Positions 8,701 to 17,937 are shown, numbered from the stretch's first letter. The stretch: DNA of 64,000 bases from Clostridium aquiflavi (GCF_031344075.1 NZ_JAVJAN010000021.1:1-64000); one strand, 5' to 3'. A program made the numbers and translations. Notes: generated by a model not told the origin, from the sequence alone.

Positions 8701-9387
8701 ATGCTTATAAAAAGTATAAAGAAGTATACCAATTTGATTTTATTATTAGTTTTTGTTAGCTCTTTAGGATTAGTTGGTTGTGGAAATTTTAAAGATAATG
8801 ATACTAAACAAAATGTTGAGTCAAACTCTACAACAGAAGATACTGACAGTAATTCATCAGAGGAAATTGAAAATTTACCATTAGCAACTATAAATGTTAA
8901 GGATTATGGGGTTATTGAAGCTGTGTTGTATCCAGAAACTGCTCCTAATACGGTAAATAATTTTATAGATTTAGCTAATAAAGGTTTTTATAATAACCTT
9001 AAATTTCATAGAATAATTAAAGACTTTATGATTCAAGGTGGGGATCCAAAGGGTGATGGAACTGGAGGTCCAGGTTATTCAATAGAAGGAGAATTTGCAT
9101 CAAACGGTATTCCAAATGGATTAAAACATACCAAAGGTGTACTGTCTATGGCAAGATCACAGAATCCTAATAGTGCAGGTAGTCAGTTTTTTATAATGAC
9201 TGGAGACGCACCACATCTTGATGGAGAATATGCTGCTTTTGGTAAGGTAGTATCAGGTTTTGATGTGTTAGATAAAATAGGAAGTGTAAAAACTAAATCA
9301 CAAGATATTCCTAAAGATGATGTGATTATTGAGTCAATTACTGTAGATAGCAAAGGCGTAGAGTACAATGAGCCAAATAAAAAATAG
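8701..9387 (+). CDS. Cyclophilin-type peptidyl-prolyl isomerase lipoprotein
   Basis: Extracytoplasmic proline isomerase (228 aa from ATG 8701) that assists folding of exported proteins. The start is set by the ribosome site GGTGGAGG; the reading frame is open 25 codons further upstream but without a site. The signal peptide ends in a lipobox LVGC (Cys near residue 27), then a Ser/Thr/Asp/Glu-rich linker. The cyclophilin domain shows FHRIIKDFMIQGGD, GEF, SMAR, NSAGSQFFI and LDGEYAAFGKVVSG, the usual active-site landmarks. It has its own terminator at 9401-9442. Confidence 0.9.
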   Translation: MLIKSIKKYTNLILLLVFVSSLGLVGCGNFKDNDTKQNVESNSTTEDTDSNSSEEIENLPLATINVKDYGVIEAVLYPETAPNTVNNFIDLANKGFYNNLKFHRIIKDFMIQGGDPKGDGTGGPGYSIEGEFASNGIPNGLKHTKGVLSMARSQNPNSAGSQFFIMTGDAPHLDGEYAAFGKVVSGFDVLDKIGSVKTKSQDIPKDDVIIESITVDSKGVEYNEPNKK

Positions 9388-9400
9388 AAAATTATTATTA

Positions 9401-9442
9401 ATATATCATCATTGCTTCTAAGTTTTGATGATATATTTTTTG
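9401..9442 (+). terminator. Terminator after the cyclophilin gene
   Basis: Arms ATATATCATCA / TGATGATATAT followed by six T. The upstream start candidate for the next gene (TTG at 9425) falls inside this loop, which argues for the later start at 9470. Confidence 0.8.
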
Positions 9443-9469
9443 CGTTATAAAAAAGGGGGAATTTTAATA

Positions 9470-10183
9470 TTGTTTACTAAAGATATAAATATTAATATGT
9501 GTAAAAATAAACATGTTAATACTTCAGAATCTGTACATTTAGGAATACTTTTAGCTATTGTGGGAGGATTCCTTGATGCCTATACATTTGTATGTAGAGG
9601 AGGAGTTTTTGCAAATGCAGAAACTGGTAATATAGTTTTAGTAGGAGTAGAGGTAACTAAAGGAAATTTTAAAGGAGCTGTTATGGCATTTTTACCTATT
9701 TTAGCATTCATAATTGGTGTTATTGTTGCAGAAAGAATAAACGAATTTGAATCTTGTATTGTAGTCGTAGACAGTCATCGTGCTATTTTGATAATTGAAA
9801 TGTTAGTACTTTTTATTATAGGGTTTGTACCAACTACAATTCCTAATATATTTGTAACTACCACTATATCATTTGTTTCATCTGTACAGATATCATCATT
9901 TAGAAAATTAGTTGATTCTCCATATAGTACAACCATGTGTACTGGAAATTTGAGAAGTGCTTCACAAGCGGCATATATGGCATTTAGAAGAAAAGATAAG
10001 ACCTACACTATAAAATCAATTCGTTATTGTATAATTATAATTTCTTTTTTAGTGGGCGCATGTTTAGGTGGAGTATCAACTCTAAAAATTGGAGTTAGAT
10101 CAGTTTGGATTTCTGTAATTGTATTACTTTGTGCTATCGTATTATTTACTATAGATGAAATAAGATTTAAAGAGCAATGTTAA
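9470..10183 (+). CDS. YoaK-family (DUF1275) membrane protein
   Basis: Polytopic membrane protein (237 aa from TTG 9470) of the DUF1275/YoaK family, function unknown. Hallmarks are GGFLDAYTFVCRGGVFANAETGNIVLVG near the N-terminus and later TTMCTGNLRSASQAA. About six hydrophobic segments can be counted. The TTG start is chosen because AAAAGGGGGAA sits 10 bp upstream, while the alternative start 45 bp earlier lies inside a terminator. No operon partner: terminators or a long gap flank it. Family call is firm, role unknown. Confidence 0.85.
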   Translation: MFTKDININMCKNKHVNTSESVHLGILLAIVGGFLDAYTFVCRGGVFANAETGNIVLVGVEVTKGNFKGAVMAFLPILAFIIGVIVAERINEFESCIVVVDSHRAILIIEMLVLFIIGFVPTTIPNIFVTTTISFVSSVQISSFRKLVDSPYSTTMCTGNLRSASQAAYMAFRRKDKTYTIKSIRYCIIIISFLVGACLGGVSTLKIGVRSVWISVIVLLCAIVLFTIDEIRFKEQC

Positions 10184-10280
10184 AAAACTTGTCCACATTA
10201 AATTCATAGTTATACTTTATTTTTTGAATTTCAAAACTAGGATTTTTAAGTTGAAAAATTTAATTCTATAATAGAAATGT

Positions 10281-10330
10281 AATTAAATTGAATTAAATTA
10301 CTTTTAATAGAATTAAATTGAATTTAATTA
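10281..10330. repeat. Two direct copies of a 20-bp AT repeat
   Basis: AATTAAATTGAATTAAATTA (10281-10300) recurs as AATTAAATTGAATTTAATTA (10311-10330) within the roughly 300-bp gap between the YoaK-type and GNAT genes. The second copy is itself nearly palindromic. It may be a binding site or just low-complexity AT sequence. Nothing else is recognisable between 10184 and 10486. Confidence 0.35.
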
Positions 10331-10486
10331 CAGCTACCAATAAATTGGAAGAAAACTTATGTAAATTGAGAAAAGATAGATTATTTCAATGTAATAACAT
10401 ATTACAAAAATTACAGCATTTTACTATTAACTTATATAATTGGTACAATCGATTAAGATTATTAGATTATTTGGAGGGATAGTACA

Positions 10487-11002
10487 ATGTTATATTCAGA
10501 TATAAATCTCCAGCATGAGGTTTATAGAGACGATGTTTTTGATATTGCAAAATGGTTAAAGGATGAAGAGGTATCTAAATATTTAAATGAAAAAAATGGA
10601 ATAACAAATAGTTTGGATAGTTTAGCAAACAATTCAACATTGCCTGTAATGACTCAATATTTTAATAATAATGGTCCATTTTATATGATAGAGCATAAAA
10701 ATAAATCAATTGGTTATTTAAAGATTGTTACTAAAGATAATAATAACAGTGCAGAAATAGTTGTTGCTATTGGTGATAAGAAAAAATGGGGCAAAGGAAT
10801 AGGAACAATAGCTGTAAAAAAAGCTTTAAGTGAGGCATTCTTAAAATACAGAGTTAATAAAGTAGTAGCTAAAATTCATAAAGAAAATTATAGATCAAGT
10901 AAGGTATTTAAAAAAGTAGGATTTATTGAAAATGAATTATTAGAAAAGGAAACAAAATACTTAATAACATTTAATGAGTATATTAGCCAATTTAGTAGTT
11001 AA
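10487..11002 (+). CDS. GNAT-family N-acetyltransferase
   Basis: Acetyl-CoA-dependent N-acetyltransferase (171 aa), RimJ/RimL-like. The acetyl-CoA-binding loop is seen as KKKWGKGIGTIAVKKALSEA, after strand SAEIVVAIGD; the C-terminal part contains NYRSSKVFKKVGFIEN, the usual GNAT motif B. Ribosome site TTGGAGGGATAGTACA. Substrate cannot be told from sequence. Single gene with no obvious partner. Confidence 0.85.
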   Translation: MLYSDINLQHEVYRDDVFDIAKWLKDEEVSKYLNEKNGITNSLDSLANNSTLPVMTQYFNNNGPFYMIEHKNKSIGYLKIVTKDNNNSAEIVVAIGDKKKWGKGIGTIAVKKALSEAFLKYRVNKVVAKIHKENYRSSKVFKKVGFIENELLEKETKYLITFNEYISQFSS

Positions 11003-11187
11003 ACTCAGAAAACAATCTATTATATAAATTTAATGTGATATTTTATCGAAGTGTTAATATATTAATAAGTAAAGTGTATGGAGTAATATTTTTATATTTA
11101 TGTCCTGAAATATAGTTGGAAGTAAATATTTTTTTTGTGCTAGGAGATACTATTTAATATTAAATAGATAACTAAGGAGGAATTAAT

Positions 11188-12054
11188 ATGAATTTTCCTA
11201 ATTCATTTCCAGCACAACATCAAACCAAGCATCCAGGATTTGAATATGAAATGAGTCCAGTACCAGTTTATGATGATCCTAATTATAATAAGAGTGGTGA
11301 TTTATTAAGTAATAAGGTAGCACTAATTACTGGGGGTGATAGTGGAATCGGAAGAGCGGTATCAATAGCGTATGCTAAACAAGGAGCAGATATAGTAATT
11401 GTTTATTATAATGAAAATAGAGATGCAGAAGAAACAAAAAAACTTATAGAAAACATAGGACGAAAGTGTACTATTATAAGTGGTGATATTGGAAAATCAG
11501 AATTTTGTAATGAAGCAATTAAAAAAACTATAAGTGAATATGGAAAATTAGATATTTTAGTAAATAATGCAGCTGTTCAATATGAATGTCAAGATATAAA
11601 GAATTTATCTGATGAACAATTTGATAAGACTTTTAATGTGAATGCATATGGAACTTTTTATATGACTAGAGAGGCATTAAAATATTTAAAACAAGGAAGT
11701 TGTATAATAAACACTGCTTCTGTTGTAGCATTTAAGGGGAATGAAACATTAATTGATTATTCTATGACAAAGGGAGCTATAATCGCACTTACAAGATCAT
11801 TAGCACTTTCTCTTGCAAAGAATAAAAGTGGAATAAGAGTAAATGCAGTTGCCCCAGGGCCAGTTTGGACTCCGCTTATACCATCTAGTTTTGATTCAAC
11901 TAAAGTAACTACATTTGGAGCAAATACCCCTATGGGAAGGGCAGGCCAACCAGTTGAATGTGCTGGAGCATATGTATTTTTAGCATCTGAATGTGCATCA
12001 TACATTACTGGTCAAACAATACATATTAACGGTGGAGAAATAGTTAATTCATAA
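11188..12054 (+). CDS. Short-chain dehydrogenase, YghA/YhdF group
   Basis: NAD(P)-dependent short-chain dehydrogenase/reductase (288 aa). The N-terminal extension with QHQTKHPGFEYEMSPVP is typical of the general-stress SDR group (YhdF/YghA). Then come TGGDSGIGRAV (nucleotide-binding TGxxxGIG), NNAA, the active-site Ser in NTASV, YSMTK (Tyr-x3-Lys) and a C-terminal ITGQTIHINGG. Start has AAGGAGGAATTAAT. Substrate unknown. It ends in a strong terminator at 12086-12131. Confidence 0.9.
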   Translation: MNFPNSFPAQHQTKHPGFEYEMSPVPVYDDPNYNKSGDLLSNKVALITGGDSGIGRAVSIAYAKQGADIVIVYYNENRDAEETKKLIENIGRKCTIISGDIGKSEFCNEAIKKTISEYGKLDILVNNAAVQYECQDIKNLSDEQFDKTFNVNAYGTFYMTREALKYLKQGSCIINTASVVAFKGNETLIDYSMTKGAIIALTRSLALSLAKNKSGIRVNAVAPGPVWTPLIPSSFDSTKVTTFGANTPMGRAGQPVECAGAYVFLASECASYITGQTIHINGGEIVNS

Positions 12055-12085
12055 TACAAATAATATTGTTTTTAAAATTAATTAA

Positions 12086-12131
12086 AATAAGGCTTAAATT
12101 ATGCTATATGCAAAATTTAAGCCTTATTTTT
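12086..12131 (+). terminator. Terminator after the SDR gene
   Basis: Arms AATAAGGCTTAAATT / AATTTAAGCCTTATT then T-rich. The remaining part of 12055-12362 is AT-rich spacer without a visible gene. Confidence 0.85.
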
Positions 12132-12362
12132 AGTTGAGTATGAATTGTTTTTTTATTATGAAGAATTAAATAGATTTTTTATTAAGGAAAATAAATATAT
12201 AATTTTGTGTAAAGCATATATAATTCTATGATGAAATAGTAATTTTAACTATCATATATTCAAATTATAATTACTAGAATTAAAATAGTATAATAAAGCT
12301 AAGATATGAAAATACAGTATTGAGTGGATGATACCATTTGATATTTAAAGGAGAGTAAGCTA

Positions 12363-13094
12363 GTGAGTAAATCATGCTCTAATGTAATTAATAACAAAAC
12401 AGCTAATATATATTATGAAGTACATGGTAAAGGGGAGGCATTAGTGCTTTTACATGGAAATGGGGAGGATTTAGAATATTTTAAAAATCAAATAGAGTAT
12501 TTTTCAAATAAATATATGGTTATTGCAATAGATACTCGAGGACATGGTAAATCTACAAAAGGAAATATACCATTTGATTTTTGGTTATTTTCAGATGATG
12601 TAATTTCAATTTTAGATAAAGTTAATATTAAAAAAGCTCATATTTTAGGCTTTAGTGATGGTGGTAATACTGCATTACATTTAGGTTTAAAATATCCTGA
12701 TAGAATCAGATCACTTATTTTAAATGGAGCAAATTTTAATCCTAATGGAGTGAAATTTTTAGTTCAAGCCCCAGTTATATTGGGATATTATTTATCGATA
12801 ATTTTCTCACTATGTTCAAATAAAGCAAAAAACAATAGAGATATTTTAAATTTGATGGTAAATAACCCTAAATTATTCAAAGAACAACTTGAAAAAATTA
12901 AAATACCTACATTAGTAATAGCAGGAGATAATGATATGATTAAAGAAAATCATACTAAACTGATTTCAAGACTAATAGAAAATTCTGAAGTAAATATTAT
13001 TTCAAATTCAAGTCATTTTGTTGCAGCAGAAAACCCTAAAGAATTTAATAAAATTGTAGAGGATTTTTTAAATAAACATAAAATAGAAGATTAA
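12363..13094 (+). CDS. Alpha/beta hydrolase
   Basis: Serine hydrolase (243 aa, GTG start behind AAAGGAGAGTAAGCTA). Visible: oxyanion-loop HGNGED, strand IDTRGHGKS, nucleophile elbow GFSDGG (Ser), acid in IAGDNDMI (Asp) and the catalytic His in SSHFVAAENP. These give a complete Ser-Asp-His triad, so the enzyme should be active. The type is close to haloperoxidase/esterase/lactonase members; substrate unknown. Confidence 0.87.
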   Translation: MSKSCSNVINNKTANIYYEVHGKGEALVLLHGNGEDLEYFKNQIEYFSNKYMVIAIDTRGHGKSTKGNIPFDFWLFSDDVISILDKVNIKKAHILGFSDGGNTALHLGLKYPDRIRSLILNGANFNPNGVKFLVQAPVILGYYLSIIFSLCSNKAKNNRDILNLMVNNPKLFKEQLEKIKIPTLVIAGDNDMIKENHTKLISRLIENSEVNIISNSSHFVAAENPKEFNKIVEDFLNKHKIED

Positions 13095-13111
13095 CCAATT
13101 TATAAATTAAA

Positions 13112-13148
13112 AGATGATTTCTTAAATATATAGAAATCATTTTTTTTA
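13112..13148 (+). terminator. Terminator after the hydrolase
   Basis: ATGATTTCT / AGAAATCAT stem followed by eight T. The following spacer to 13386 is AT-rich with no gene. Confidence 0.8.
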
Positions 13149-13386
13149 GTTTATATAAAACTAAATTATTTAGTAAAAAAATATCAAAAAATAAAGAAAA
13201 AATAGAATAAAATTCAAAAAATAGTATAATTTAAGTAATTATGGGTTGACATAAAATTAAAAGTGGATTATCATAGTATATGTTGGTAATATTTTACAAT
13301 AAATATATTACATGAATACATAAAAATCTATAATTATGATATTAAAAAATACCATTGATTTAAATAATTGGAATGGAGAAGTATAA

Positions 13387-14373
13387 ATGAATATAAAAAT
13401 AAGAGCTATAGAAACAGAATATCCAGAAAATATAGTAGATAATGAATTTTACATAAAGCATTTTAAGGAACAGGGAAAAGACATAAATAGACTTTTAGAA
13501 GCTTTCGGAAGAAAAGAAAGAAGAATAGTAAATAATGATAGTGATACTACACTGAGCATGGGAATTCAGGCTTCATTAAAAGTATTAGAGAGCGCAAATC
13601 TTAAAGGTGACGATATAGATTTAATTATATTTTCAAGTCAATTTCCAGAATACATATGTCCAACTCAAGCATTGATAGTACATAATGCTATAAAAGGTAA
13701 AAACGATACTATAGTTATGGACTTAAATGTAAATTGTCTTGGTATGTTAGTAACTCTTGATACAGCATCAAGACAATTACTTCAAAATAAGAAACTTAAA
13801 AGAGCATTAATAATAGGATCAGATTATGCCTCAATTCACATGAAACATAGTGATGAATTATGTTACCCGATGTTTGCAGATGCAGCATGTGCAATGATTT
13901 TAGAAAAAACAAATGAAGAGTGTGGATTTATTGATTCTGATTATTTTACTGATAGTAAAAAATATAGTGCAGTAATGTATCCACAATGTGGTTCATCTTC
14001 ATATTATAAAGATACTACATCTTATGATGATATGAAATTTGGCTGGTCAGAATGTGACGATGATGTGATTGATATAGCAGTAAATTCTATTAATAAATTA
14101 TTAAAAGATAATAATTTAAATATATCTGATATAAGTGCTTTTTGTCTTTCACAGTTCGCACTTCCTATAATAAATGGATGTATAGATAGACTAAGATTAG
14201 ATTCAAAAAAAGTTATTTTTGTAGGAGATAAGTTTGGGTATACAGGGACAAGTTCACCTCTTATGGCTTTTAATGATGGAGTAAAGAGTGGGAAAATTAA
14301 AAGAGGAGATTATGTAGTATTTTGGTCTATTGCAGCAACTAGAACTGCCTGTTCTGTTTTATATAAATATTAA
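13387..14373 (+). CDS. KAS III (FabH)-like thiolase-fold protein lacking catalytic His and Asn
   Basis: Thiolase-fold acyltransferase (328 aa) of the 3-oxoacyl-ACP synthase III family. The nucleophile is preserved in LNVNCLGML (Cys). The segment that normally reads PHQAN is LSQFA, so the catalytic His is replaced by Ser and its neighbour Asn by Ala; the usual GNTS is GYTGTS, replacing the catalytic Asn by Tyr. Decarboxylating condensation is therefore doubtful. A Cys-only acyl transfer, or a structural or biosynthetic side role, is possible. It stands alone, not in a fab operon, with ribosome site GAATGGAGAAGTATAA. Family assignment firm, activity unknown. Confidence 0.8.
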   Translation: MNIKIRAIETEYPENIVDNEFYIKHFKEQGKDINRLLEAFGRKERRIVNNDSDTTLSMGIQASLKVLESANLKGDDIDLIIFSSQFPEYICPTQALIVHNAIKGKNDTIVMDLNVNCLGMLVTLDTASRQLLQNKKLKRALIIGSDYASIHMKHSDELCYPMFADAACAMILEKTNEECGFIDSDYFTDSKKYSAVMYPQCGSSSYYKDTTSYDDMKFGWSECDDDVIDIAVNSINKLLKDNNLNISDISAFCLSQFALPIINGCIDRLRLDSKKVIFVGDKFGYTGTSSPLMAFNDGVKSGKIKRGDYVVFWSIAATRTACSVLYKY

Positions 14374-14479
14374 TATGAAAAGTGAGGATAGTAATTAAAT
14401 TTAGGAATAAAAAAATAAGCAAAAAATAGATTTTATTAATAATATAGTATATTTATATGAGTATATGGGGGAGAGCATA

Positions 14480-15268
14480 ATGGATAAAATTAAAAATTTA
14501 ATTGAAGACTTTAGTAAAAGACAAGAAATAGAAAGTATAGCTCTTGGAGGATCAAGAGCTACTAAATTAAATGATAATAATTCAGATTATGATCTATATG
14601 TTTATTTAAACTCTGATTTATCTAAAGAAGTTAGAAAAAATATTTTAGATAAATACTGTAATTATATAGAGTTAAATAATACTTACTGGGAAGCCGAAGA
14701 TGATTGTTATTTAAATGATGGAACAATTATTGAAATTATTTATCGAAGTATGAGTGAATTTGAAAATGAATTAAAATCAGTAGTTTTGGATTGCAATGCG
14801 CACAATGGATATACTACTTGTATGTGGTCAAATATTAATGAATGTGTAGTTTTATATGATAGAAATAATAAGCTAAAGGATTTAAAAGACAAATATAATA
14901 TTAAATATCCTAAAGAATTAAGGAAAAATATTATAGAAAAAAATCTAAAATTATTAGATGGATATATTCCATCATTTTCTATGCAAATAGAAAAAGCAAT
15001 AATTAGAGGAGACATAGTTAGTATAAATCATAGAATTACAGAATTTTTGGCTAGTTATTTTGATATAATTTTTGCAGTTAATGAACTACAACATCCAGGA
15101 GAAAAAAGATTAATCTCAATATGTTTAAGTTCGTGTAAATGCTTACCTAAAGATTTTGAAGAAAATTTAGATAAACTTCTATCAGGAAATAGAAATAAAG
15201 AAAAAGTTATGTCAGTTGTAAATAAAATTGTAGATAATATAAAAGAATTAGTTTTAAATACTAAATAA
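14480..15268 (+). CDS. Nucleotidyltransferase-fold protein (DUF4037-like)
   Basis: Pol-beta-type nucleotidyltransferase (262 aa from ATG 14480). The signature is GGSRATKLNDNNSDYDLYVY: Gly-Gly-Ser followed by the two metal-binding Asp in DYDLY. A third acidic residue may be the Glu in IIEIIYR. The C-terminal half is helical. An in-frame ATG at 14465 overlaps the ribosome site GGGGGAG, so the later start is preferred. Target (tRNA, drug or protein) unknown; the family includes aminoglycoside-type and toxin-antitoxin enzymes, but no partner gene is adjacent. Confidence 0.75.
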   Translation: MDKIKNLIEDFSKRQEIESIALGGSRATKLNDNNSDYDLYVYLNSDLSKEVRKNILDKYCNYIELNNTYWEAEDDCYLNDGTIIEIIYRSMSEFENELKSVVLDCNAHNGYTTCMWSNINECVVLYDRNNKLKDLKDKYNIKYPKELRKNIIEKNLKLLDGYIPSFSMQIEKAIIRGDIVSINHRITEFLASYFDIIFAVNELQHPGEKRLISICLSSCKCLPKDFEENLDKLLSGNRNKEKVMSVVNKIVDNIKELVLNTK

Positions 15269-15300
15269 TTATTGTAGATTTAAAATAGAGTCAAATAAAA

Positions 15301-15337
15301 AAATATACCCTTAGGATAAATTCTTAAGGGTATATTT
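15301..15337. terminator. Bidirectional terminator between convergent genes
   Basis: AAATATACCCTTA / TAAGGGTATATTT, with A-rich and T-rich flanks on the two sides, serves the nucleotidyltransferase (plus) and the small regulator (minus). Confidence 0.85.
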
Positions 15338-15338
15338 T

Positions 15339-15521
15339 TTATTTGTTAGCAGGTTCCCATTTGCAACGAACTGGTGAAATGATTAATTCTTCTTTTTTTA
15401 ATTCTTTAAAGGTTTTATCAATATCTTTACGATCTAATCCTGAAAGTTTTTCTACTTCGCCAGCACTTAGTGGTTTATTTGCTTCACTCATAGTATTTAA
15501 TATTTGTTGTTTGATATCCAT
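15339..15521 (-). CDS. Small winged-helix transcription regulator-like protein (60 aa)
   Basis: Sixty residues that amount to a single winged helix-turn-helix: ILNTMSEANKPLSAGEVEKL, then LDRKDIDKTFKELKKEELI and the wing ISPVRCKWEPANK. Start ATG with CGGAGGTAA upstream. It resembles the small DNA-binding domain proteins common in clostridia (MarR/ArsR-like fold). Its targets are unknown. It is followed by the bidirectional terminator. Confidence 0.75.
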   Translation of the reverse strand: MDIKQQILNTMSEANKPLSAGEVEKLSGLDRKDIDKTFKELKKEELIISPVRCKWEPANK

Positions 15522-15631
15522 TTTAAGTTACCTCCGATTATTAAAATAATTATTATTTGTTAATTTATTATATTATAACATAATATTTATTTGTAAGAAA
15601 ATAAGTGAATTCAATATTTTACAAAATAATA

Positions 15632-16174
15632 TCAGTTAATTCCATACTTACCATTGGTTGAATCCATGAAAAGAGGTATTTTAGGTTGAACAAATGTAAA
15701 TAGAGTAAATAAAAATATAGTAATAAAGAAAAGAGCAGAATATAAATAATTATTGCTTAAATCATAATTAGCATAAGCCTTAAAGCCAATATATTGACCA
15801 ATAGATACACCTAAAATTAAAGAAAATATATCTAAGGCTAAAGAGTGAATTCCTAAAGCACCAGTATAGGTATAGTAAAAGACAACTATTGTAATTGAAG
15901 CAATTATCATTGAAATTGTACATGTATGAAACCATTTTTCCCAATCCAATATTATATTATTGAAAATAATATTAGATATAGCATACCAAATTATTGTAGG
16001 GTATATAGCAAGTTTTAAGTGTTCCCAAATGCTTTCATTAACAGGCGTGAATATGCCAACTAATAATGAATTATTACTTAATTTATATGTGTAATGAAAT
16101 AATGTTGCAAGAAGTACTATAAATGGAATTGATAATAGGAAATATAATTTATAATAAAAATACAATTGAAACAT
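15632..16174 (-). CDS. Integral membrane protein, DUF6512-like
   Basis: A 180-residue protein with about five hydrophobic helices. The conserved piece FTPVNESIWEHLKLAIYPTIIWY after the first helix is what I associate with the DUF6512 family. Ribosome site GGGAGGAGCTCATA on the minus strand. No function is known for the family; no operon partner within 100 bp. Confidence 0.6.
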   Translation of the reverse strand: MFQLYFYYKLYFLLSIPFIVLLATLFHYTYKLSNNSLLVGIFTPVNESIWEHLKLAIYPTIIWYAISNIIFNNIILDWEKWFHTCTISMIIASITIVVFYYTYTGALGIHSLALDIFSLILGVSIGQYIGFKAYANYDLSNNYLYSALFFITIFLFTLFTFVQPKIPLFMDSTNGKYGIN

Positions 16175-16445
16175 TATGAGCTCCTCCCAAGTATAAGTTG
16201 TTTTATCGTTACTATAATATATAGTAATAATGTACTTAATTATGAGTTGTGTTAAAAATTATTTTAAGTGAAGAACATATCTTATTATAAAAATAAGGAG
16301 ATAAAATTTTGATTATAGATGTTTAGGGAAATACTTAAAAATGTTAGTGGATTTTAAGTCGGATATGTATTAAAATATCTATTAAATAAATATGTAATTT
16401 GTTCTTAAAATTCATAAAAATACAATTATTATTGGGGGAATTAAA

Positions 16446-16820
16446 ATGTTAAAAGTTACAAATACAGATAAAGCACCTAAAGCAATAGGCCCATATTCTC
16501 AAGCGATAAGTTTTGGAGATCTATTATTTACATCAGGACAAATTCCACTAGATCCATTAAGTGGAGAAATTGTTGGAGAAGATATTGAAGAGCAAGCCAC
16601 TCAAGTTATAAAAAATATTGGTGCTATATTGGAATCTAATGATATTAATTTTTCTAATGTTATAAAAACAACCTGTTTTCTTGCTAATATGAATGATTTT
16701 TCTAAGTTTAATGAAGTTTACGCAAAATATTTTATTAGCAATCCTGCACGTTCTTGCGTTGCAGTAAAAGAATTACCTAAAAGTGTTTTATGTGAAGTGG
16801 AAGTAATAGCAGCTAAATAA
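16446..16820 (+). CDS. ridA: RidA/YjgF-family enamine/imine deaminase
   Basis: Trimeric RidA (124 aa) hydrolyses reactive enamine/imine intermediates made by PLP enzymes; cytoplasmic. Diagnostic segments are KAPKAIGPYSQAI, FTSGQIPLDPLSG, EDIEEQATQVIKNI and the C-terminal NPARSCVAVKELPK, whose Arg binds the substrate carboxylate. Length is exactly that of the family. Start has TTGGGGGAATTAAA. Stand-alone gene. Confidence 0.95.
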   Translation: MLKVTNTDKAPKAIGPYSQAISFGDLLFTSGQIPLDPLSGEIVGEDIEEQATQVIKNIGAILESNDINFSNVIKTTCFLANMNDFSKFNEVYAKYFISNPARSCVAVKELPKSVLCEVEVIAAK

Positions 16821-16984
16821 TAATGTAAGTAAAACTATAAAATTAGTAAAAACATAATGAGTATTTAAAATGAAAATACTATAGAGTATTAATGAAATTA
16901 ATAAGAAAATTGATATGATGATAAAATTGAACATATATAATGGTTATAATTCATATTGAGAAATATTTAAGTTTTACTAAAATC

Positions 16985-17016
16985 AAAATGAGCCTTAATA
17001 TTTTAAGGCTCATTTT
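16985..17016. terminator. Bidirectional hairpin between ridA and the Met/Asn-rich gene
   Basis: AAAATGAGCCTTAA / TTAAGGCTCATTTT, flanked by A and T runs. It lies just after the stop of the minus-strand gene. Confidence 0.75.
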
Positions 17017-17025
17017 GGCGTCCCA

Positions 17026-17460
17026 TTATCTTCTATGGTTAGAATTATTATTATTCATGTTTTTATTCATGTTTTTATTCATGTTATTCATGTTGTTCAT
17101 ACCGTTAAACGGATTAACGCCATTATTTTGATTTCCCATAAGCATATTCATAAGGGGATTATTATTCATATTAGGATTATTCATCATGTTAGCACCATTC
17201 ATCATGTTCGGATTCATTCCGCCCATAAGCATGTTTAAAAGGGGATTACCACCCATTCCTTGATTTTGGTTGTTATTTCCACCACCAAACATATTCATCA
17301 TAGGATTACCATTCATCATCTGGTTATTTCCCATCATTTGATTTCCGCCCATCATAGGATTATTTCCCATCATTTGATTGCCACCCATAGCATTCATCAT
17401 ACCAGATAGGGGACTATTAGGAAATAATGCACTAAATATCATACTTAATAATGGATTCAT
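17026..17460 (-). CDS. Met/Asn/Gly-rich low-complexity protein (144 aa)
   Basis: Reads MNPLLSMIFSALFPNSPL and then imperfect tandem units of the kind GGNQMMGNNPMM and NPLLNMLMGG, ending in a long Asn/Met run and SNHRR. Roughly half the residues are Met or Asn. A clear ribosome site (TGAGGTGAATATAGT) precedes the ATG, and a hairpin follows the stop, so it looks like a real gene rather than a shadow. Possible roles (metal or redox-active methionine sink, spore or surface-associated protein, phase-separating protein) are speculation. No conserved domain is recognised. Confidence 0.65.
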   Translation of the reverse strand: MNPLLSMIFSALFPNSPLSGMMNAMGGNQMMGNNPMMGGNQMMGNNQMMNGNPMMNMFGGGNNNQNQGMGGNPLLNMLMGGMNPNMMNGANMMNNPNMNNNPLMNMLMGNQNNGVNPFNGMNNMNNMNKNMNKNMNNNNSNHRR

Positions 17461-17637
17461 ACTATATTCACCTCAAATATTTATTGCTGTTACTGTATAG
17501 TATTATGATTAAAGCTAAAATGTACTTAATTTATATAAGATATAGTAATTAAAAATATTTCATATAAAAAAATCGAGTGAATTAAAATATAATATTAGGA
17601 TAAAATAACATCATAATATTATAGGAGGTGTGATTTT

Positions 17638-17937
17638 ATGAATAATAATAAAGAGATGTTAGATGGTGTATCAACTAATAGTACTAAAGAAGTGACTACA
17701 CCTAGTAGTAATTCACAATCAATATCAGCTGTAATAAAAAATTCAGGAGAAATAACAGGATATGAACTTTCAAATGGTCAAAGAATATCTAAAGAAGAAG
17801 GCGTTAAAATGGCCAAAGATGGGAATATAGCTGGTGTATCAGTTAGTGTTTCTAAAAAGGGAGAAGAATATCTTAGAAGTTTACCAGATCAAAATGAATC
17901 AAATAACTTGAGCTCACTACCAACAATTAGTGACTAA
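17638..17937 (+). CDS. DUF3892-domain protein
   Basis: A 99-residue protein with a Ser/Thr/Asn-rich N-terminal tail and a DUF3892-type domain: ISAVIKNSGEITGYELSNGQ, then EEGVKMAKDGNIAGVSVSVSKKGEEYLRSLPD. The family is a short clostridial/bacillar domain of unknown function. Ribosome site ATAGGAGGTGTGATTTT. Terminated by the hairpin at 17972-18005. Confidence 0.7.
   Translation: MNNNKEMLDGVSTNSTKEVTTPSSNSQSISAVIKNSGEITGYELSNGQRISKEEGVKMAKDGNIAGVSVSVSKKGEEYLRSLPDQNESNNLSSLPTISD

Noticed and set aside
10281..10330. Phage-type attachment site or origin iterons
   Set aside because: Two copies only, pure AT composition, no integrase or replication gene nearby.
17035..17238. Plus-strand His/Ile-rich frame opposite the Met/Asn-rich gene
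   Set aside because: Reverse complement of ATG/AAT repeats gives CAT/ATT; the minus strand has the ribosome site and terminator.
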